Source of the DNA: Mobilitalea sp.
GTDB taxonomy: Bacteria; Bacillota_A; Clostridia; Lachnospirales; Lachnospiraceae
Reading direction: 5' to 3'
DNA: 17,293 nucleotides
NCBI GenBank assembly: GCA_029974875.1
Contig: JARKQP010000492.1
Span: forward strand, 1-17,293
This document shows, one piece after another, positions 14,568-17,293 of this stretch. The translations under genes and the position numbers were made by a program. Numbering within the stretch: the first letter of the stretch is position 1; the number at the start of each line of letters is the position of its first letter. A model generated the notes under the pieces. The model saw only the letters and a list, made by a program, of their open reading frames with translations, was not told where the DNA came from and made no database searches.

Positions 14568-14595
14568 GCAGGTACCTGGTTTTGTAATTACCTGC
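14568..14595 (+). terminator. Stem-loop between chemoreceptor and diguanylate cyclase genes
   Basis: GCAGGTA (14568-14574) pairs perfectly with TACCTGC (14589-14595) around a 14-base loop; alternatively CAGGTACCTG (14569-14578) is a perfect palindrome followed by GTTTTG. It lies in the 89-base gap between two co-directional genes. It could be a weak terminator/attenuator or a protein site; there is no proper T-run. Confidence 0.3.
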
Positions 14596-14623
14596 ATAGG
14601 ATATTGAATCGGGAGGAGACCGG

Positions 14624-16189
14624 ATGAGTATAACTGATATGATTGACCTGGTTGACATGCGCACTATATTTTTTTCATTGATAATGATTGACAGCTGCTG
14701 TACACTGTTTTTGGTCTATTTATGGAAGCAGAACCACCTGAAATATCCGGGAGTAGTGTTTTGGGTTGCGAATTTTTCGTTCCAGGTTGTGGGGCAGATC
14801 CTCATCTCCTTCAGAAACCTGATTCCCGACTGGATATCCATTGGACTGGCAAATACCCTGGGTGCAGTGGGGGTTATACTGGGGTATATGGGGCTGGAAT
14901 ATTATTTTGGTAAGAAGCCCAACTTGAGAAACCATATACTGTTTTTCCTGTGCTTCACGGTTCTGCATGGCTGCTTCCTCTTTATTTGGCCGGATTTGAC
15001 CGTCAGGAAATTCCTTATAGCCTTTTTTTGGCTTATGATAAATATAAGAAGCTTCCGCCTGATGCTCGGCAGAAGGGAAGCGGCAGTTGCCAGTTATGCC
15101 AGACCCTTGGTTTATGTCAATATTTTGCTCGCATTATTAAACAGTGCAAGAATCCTGGAATCTTTTATGACCCGGGGCGGGCAACATGATGCCGATTATT
15201 TTCAATCCGGCTGGACGGAGAAATTAGGACTTATCATACTTTTGGTTTTGGTCGTTGCCTCCGCCTTCAGCATTTTCCTGTCCCTTGACAAACGGCTGAA
15301 TGAGGAATTTAAAAACCAGGCTGAAAAATATCTGAAGCTCTTCCATGAGTCCCCCAATGCGATTATGCTGACCAGCTTAAAGGAGGGCGAAATACTGGAG
15401 GTCAACAAGGAATTCATGACCTTGCTGGGCTACGATGACGAAAAGATTATCGGAAAAACCACAAAGGAGATCCAGTTTTGGAAGAACCCGGAGGAAAGAG
15501 GGAAATATGTCGGTTTAATTAAGCGTGACGGGACGGTCCGTGATTTTGAGGTTGAATTTTTGAAAAAGGACGGAGAGGTCATAACCGGTGTGTTTTCTGC
15601 CGATGCCATGGCCATCAACGGGCGTGAGATCATCATTACCGTAATCAGCGATATATCCAAGCGGAAGGTGATGGAGGAAAAGATGATCGATCTGTCAAAC
15701 AGGGATCCTCTTACCCAGATCTTTTGCCGCAGGTATATTTTTAACCGGCTGGACCAGGCCTTGAAGGACTACCTGGAACAGGGAAAAATATTTTCTGTGT
15801 CTATTATGGATTTGGACCATTTTAAGCGTGTTAATGACCAATATGGCCACCAGGGTGGGGATGCGGTATTGATCGGGTTTACAAGGCTGGTTAGCTCCAG
15901 GATCAGGACTTCGGATATTTTTGGACGCTTCGGGGGTGAGGAATTTATACTTGTAAGCATGGATGCCGATAAGGTGCAGACAAGGGAAATCATCAGCCGG
16001 ATCATGGAAGCGGTGAGGGGAAGCCGGCTTTCCTATAAAGACCACAAAATTTCCTATACCTTTAGCTGCGGGATCTCAGACTGCGTTGATTTTGCAAAGG
16101 AGACCCTGACTGTTGAGAGGATAATCAGCAGGGCGGATTCCAAATTGTACGAGGCAAAAAATAACGGGAGGGATCAGGTAATGCTCTGA
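14624..16189 (+). CDS. Membrane-anchored PAS-GGDEF diguanylate cyclase
   Basis: This 521-residue protein is predicted to make cyclic di-GMP from two GTP at the membrane. The N-terminal ~220 residues contain about seven hydrophobic helices (from roughly 14-33 to 200-221) that I cannot assign to a named sensor family. A PAS domain follows (about 232-345: ESPNAIMLTSLKEGEILEVN ... GYDDEKIIGKT, with a C-terminal ISDISKRK). The GGDEF domain (about 355-518) has DPLTQIFCRRY, MDLDHFKRVNDQYGH, the active-site GGEEF (437-441) and an intact inhibitory I-site RxxD (Arg428-Asp431) at the canonical spacing. It is therefore probably active and product-inhibited. GGGAGGAG precedes ATG 14624. Adjacency to a chemoreceptor and hemerythrin suggests a motility/attachment decision module. 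Confidence 0.95.
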   Translation: MSITDMIDLVDMRTIFFSLIMIDSCCTLFLVYLWKQNHLKYPGVVFWVANFSFQVVGQILISFRNLIPDWISIGLANTLGAVGVILGYMGLEYYFGKKPNLRNHILFFLCFTVLHGCFLFIWPDLTVRKFLIAFFWLMINIRSFRLMLGRREAAVASYARPLVYVNILLALLNSARILESFMTRGGQHDADYFQSGWTEKLGLIILLVLVVASAFSIFLSLDKRLNEEFKNQAEKYLKLFHESPNAIMLTSLKEGEILEVNKEFMTLLGYDDEKIIGKTTKEIQFWKNPEERGKYVGLIKRDGTVRDFEVEFLKKDGEVITGVFSADAMAINGREIIITVISDISKRKVMEEKMIDLSNRDPLTQIFCRRYIFNRLDQALKDYLEQGKIFSVSIMDLDHFKRVNDQYGHQGGDAVLIGFTRLVSSRIRTSDIFGRFGGEEFILVSMDADKVQTREIISRIMEAVRGSRLSYKDHKISYTFSCGISDCVDFAKETLTVERIISRADSKLYEAKNNGRDQVML

Positions 16190-16224
16190 CCCCGGGTCTG
16201 CCGGGGAAAGCGCTGGGGCGCTTT
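16190..16224 (+). terminator. Two adjacent hairpins after the diguanylate cyclase
   Basis: CCCCGG (16190-16195) pairs with CCGGGG (16201-16206), and AAAGCGC (16207-16213) pairs with GCGCTTT (16218-16224) around TGGG. They begin at the stop codon and precede a new promoter, as a terminator would. The T-run is limited to the TTT of the second arm, so strength is uncertain. Confidence 0.5.
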
Positions 16225-16239
16225 CTGGAAAATATATAG

Positions 16240-16285
16240 TTTAACAAAATTTAACTTGAAATTCGACAAAATTAGCTGGTATAAT
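16240..16285 (+). promoter_or_regulatory. Hemerythrin-cheX promoter with Spo0A-type box and direct repeats
   Basis: -35 TTGAAA (16256-16261) and -10 TATAAT (16280-16285) are separated by 18 bases, a clear sigma-A promoter. In the spacer, 16262-16271 reads TTTTGTCGAA on the minus strand, a perfect Spo0A-box-like sequence. Just upstream, TTTAAC occurs twice (16240-16245 and 16250-16255), 10 bases apart and abutting the -35. The leader to the hemerythrin start is about 75 bases with no recognised riboswitch. Confidence 0.7.
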
Positions 16286-16365
16286 ATACCTAAATCCAAC
16301 TGGTACCCTGCAAACCTGAACAATTTACTGTGTACTGGGACTAAATGAAGAAAGGATAAAAGATT

Positions 16366-16800
16366 ATGCTTTGGAAGGACAAGTACGAGCTGGGCGTTTC
16401 TTTAGTGGATGAACAGCATAAGGAGTTATTTCAGCGGGTGGATGCCTTTATGCAGACCCTCCGTTCCTCTGCCTCCTGGGATGAGAAGGTGCAGCAGGTC
16501 AATGAAACCCTGGAATTTATGAAGGGATATGTGGTAGAGCATTTCCGTGATGAAGAGGAATACCAGCAAAGAATCGGTTATCCCGGCTATGAGGCACACA
16601 AAAAGATACATAGTGACATGGTGGATTATGTGCTGCAGGTATCTGCCGAATATGAGAAGAGCGGTTTTGACGAGAAGCTGATGCAGCAGTTTGGCGGCAA
16701 GCTTTTGGCCTGGCTGATTAACCATGTTGCGGCGGAGGATCAGCGCATTGCTGACTATGCAATAGAAAAGGGGGTAGCTGGCAATGACAATAACAACTAG
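16366..16800 (+). CDS. Bacteriohemerythrin
   Basis: This 144-residue four-helix-bundle protein binds O2 reversibly at a di-iron centre. All seven ligands fit: His18 (DEQHKELF), His59 and Glu63 (HFRDEE), His78 and His82 (HKKIH), His120 and Asp125 (HVAAED). The length is that of single-domain bacteriohemerythrins, which in anaerobes may scavenge, store or sense oxygen. GAAAGGAT lies upstream of ATG 16366. The end overlaps the start of the CheX-like gene by 17 bases, implying co-translation and a linked role, perhaps oxygen-related control of motility. The C-terminal tail GNDNNN sits in the overlap. Confidence 0.96.
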   Translation: MLWKDKYELGVSLVDEQHKELFQRVDAFMQTLRSSASWDEKVQQVNETLEFMKGYVVEHFRDEEEYQQRIGYPGYEAHKKIHSDMVDYVLQVSAEYEKSGFDEKLMQQFGGKLLAWLINHVAAEDQRIADYAIEKGVAGNDNNN

Positions 16801-17236
16801 TCTTTATGCATCCTTTTTGAAGGCAACCGGTAATGTATTTCGGATGATGTTAGATTTGTCCGATATCTCGGCCCAGCCGGCAAAAGACTTTGAGTGCGAG
16901 AATGAGCTGGACATTTCCATAGGTGTGGTCGGTGACCTTAAGGGTGAAGTAATCTACCGTTTCCCACATACGACCTCCCTTAGCATGGTAAATATCATGA
17001 GCGGTATGGAGATGGATTCAGTGGATGATTTTGTGACCTCGGCCGTCTCAGAAATTGCAAATATTATCAGCGGTAATGTACTTACTCTGCTTGCAGGAAA
17101 TGACCTGAAATGTGACATCCTGCCTCCGGTACTGCGTAAGCCGGATGACACGAAGGAATATTCCCTGCGTACGGCCTGCTGTATTTCTAACTCCATAGGA
17201 AATGTATTCCTGGATATCAGGTTGGACCAGGGATAA
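16784..17236 (+). CDS. cheX: CheX-like chemotaxis phosphatase (CheC/CheX/FliY family)
   Basis: This 150-residue soluble protein has the CheX fold. The conserved phosphatase motif ExxN is present in VSEIANIISGN (Glu90, Asn93), and FLDIRLDQG ends the protein. CheX dimers dephosphorylate CheY-P, resetting chemotactic signalling. IGVVGDLKGEVIYRFP matches the central strands of the family. The gene starts at ATG 16784 within the hemerythrin gene (17-base overlap), a sign of translational coupling. Usually only one helix-borne ExxN is found in CheX, against two in CheC, and one is seen here. Whether it serves the main CheY or another receiver domain cannot be told. Confidence 0.9.
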   Translation: MTITTSLYASFLKATGNVFRMMLDLSDISAQPAKDFECENELDISIGVVGDLKGEVIYRFPHTTSLSMVNIMSGMEMDSVDDFVTSAVSEIANIISGNVLTLLAGNDLKCDILPPVLRKPDDTKEYSLRTACCISNSIGNVFLDIRLDQG

Positions 17237-17293
17237 CAGGTACCCCCACTGCCTAATTTAAACAGGCGCTACTAAATAGACAAATTCTTGTAA

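Noticed and set aside
16286..16365. Cyclic di-GMP riboswitch in the hemerythrin leader
   Set aside because: CCCTGCAAACC is faintly similar to a GEMM-I segment, but the leader is too short and the paired helices and GNRA/receptor parts are missing.

Overview
The window reads as chromosomal DNA of a low-to-moderate GC Firmicute, most likely a clostridial/Lachnospiraceae-type organism. This is inferred from an EpsG-type polymerase, a CapF-type enzyme, a clostridial-looking FeoB, strong AGGAGG-like ribosome binding sites and a perfect Spo0A-box-like site. No rRNA, tRNA, CRISPR array, insertion sequence or prophage gene was seen.

Region 1 (1-9311, all + strand) is the distal part of an exopolysaccharide/capsule operon. 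In order it holds the C-terminal end of a family 2 glycosyltransferase (cut by the window edge), a GT4-fold glycosyltransferase, a CapF-like reductase/cupin enzyme, a second GT4 enzyme, an EpsG/Wzy-like polymerase, a GT2-like transferase, a Wzx-type flippase and a last GT2 transferase. Together these would assemble, export and polymerise a lipid-linked repeat unit. The operon carries two visible lesions. The flippase has an in-frame TGA where the family usually has glycine, and the last GT2 gene has ATA where an initiator ATG is expected behind a well-placed Shine-Dalgarno. Two related intergenic elements of about 100 bp (1741-1828 and 5402-5505) lie directly before capF and before the fifth transferase. 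Their differences are mostly transitions, and they preserve two predicted hairpins.

Region 2 (9312-12012, minus strand) is a convergent feoA-feoB ferrous iron uptake operon, with a large inverted repeat at the convergent junction and another inverted repeat just upstream of feoA.

Region 3 (12013-17236, + strand) is a sensory block: a dCache chemoreceptor with the residues expected of amino-acid-binding dCache domains, a membrane-PAS-GGDEF diguanylate cyclase, a bacteriohemerythrin and an overlapping CheX-like phosphatase. The hemerythrin-cheX pair has its own clear sigma-A promoter with a perfect Spo0A-type box in the spacer. The final 57 bases after cheX (17237-17293) show only a short GCCT/AGGC inverted repeat and no gene.

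Short tandem repeats are unusually frequent here: 24 bp x 6 before the flippase, 15 bp x 3 inside the last GT2 gene, 17 bp x 4 (plus degenerate copies) after it, and 9 bp x about 12 upstream of the chemoreceptor.
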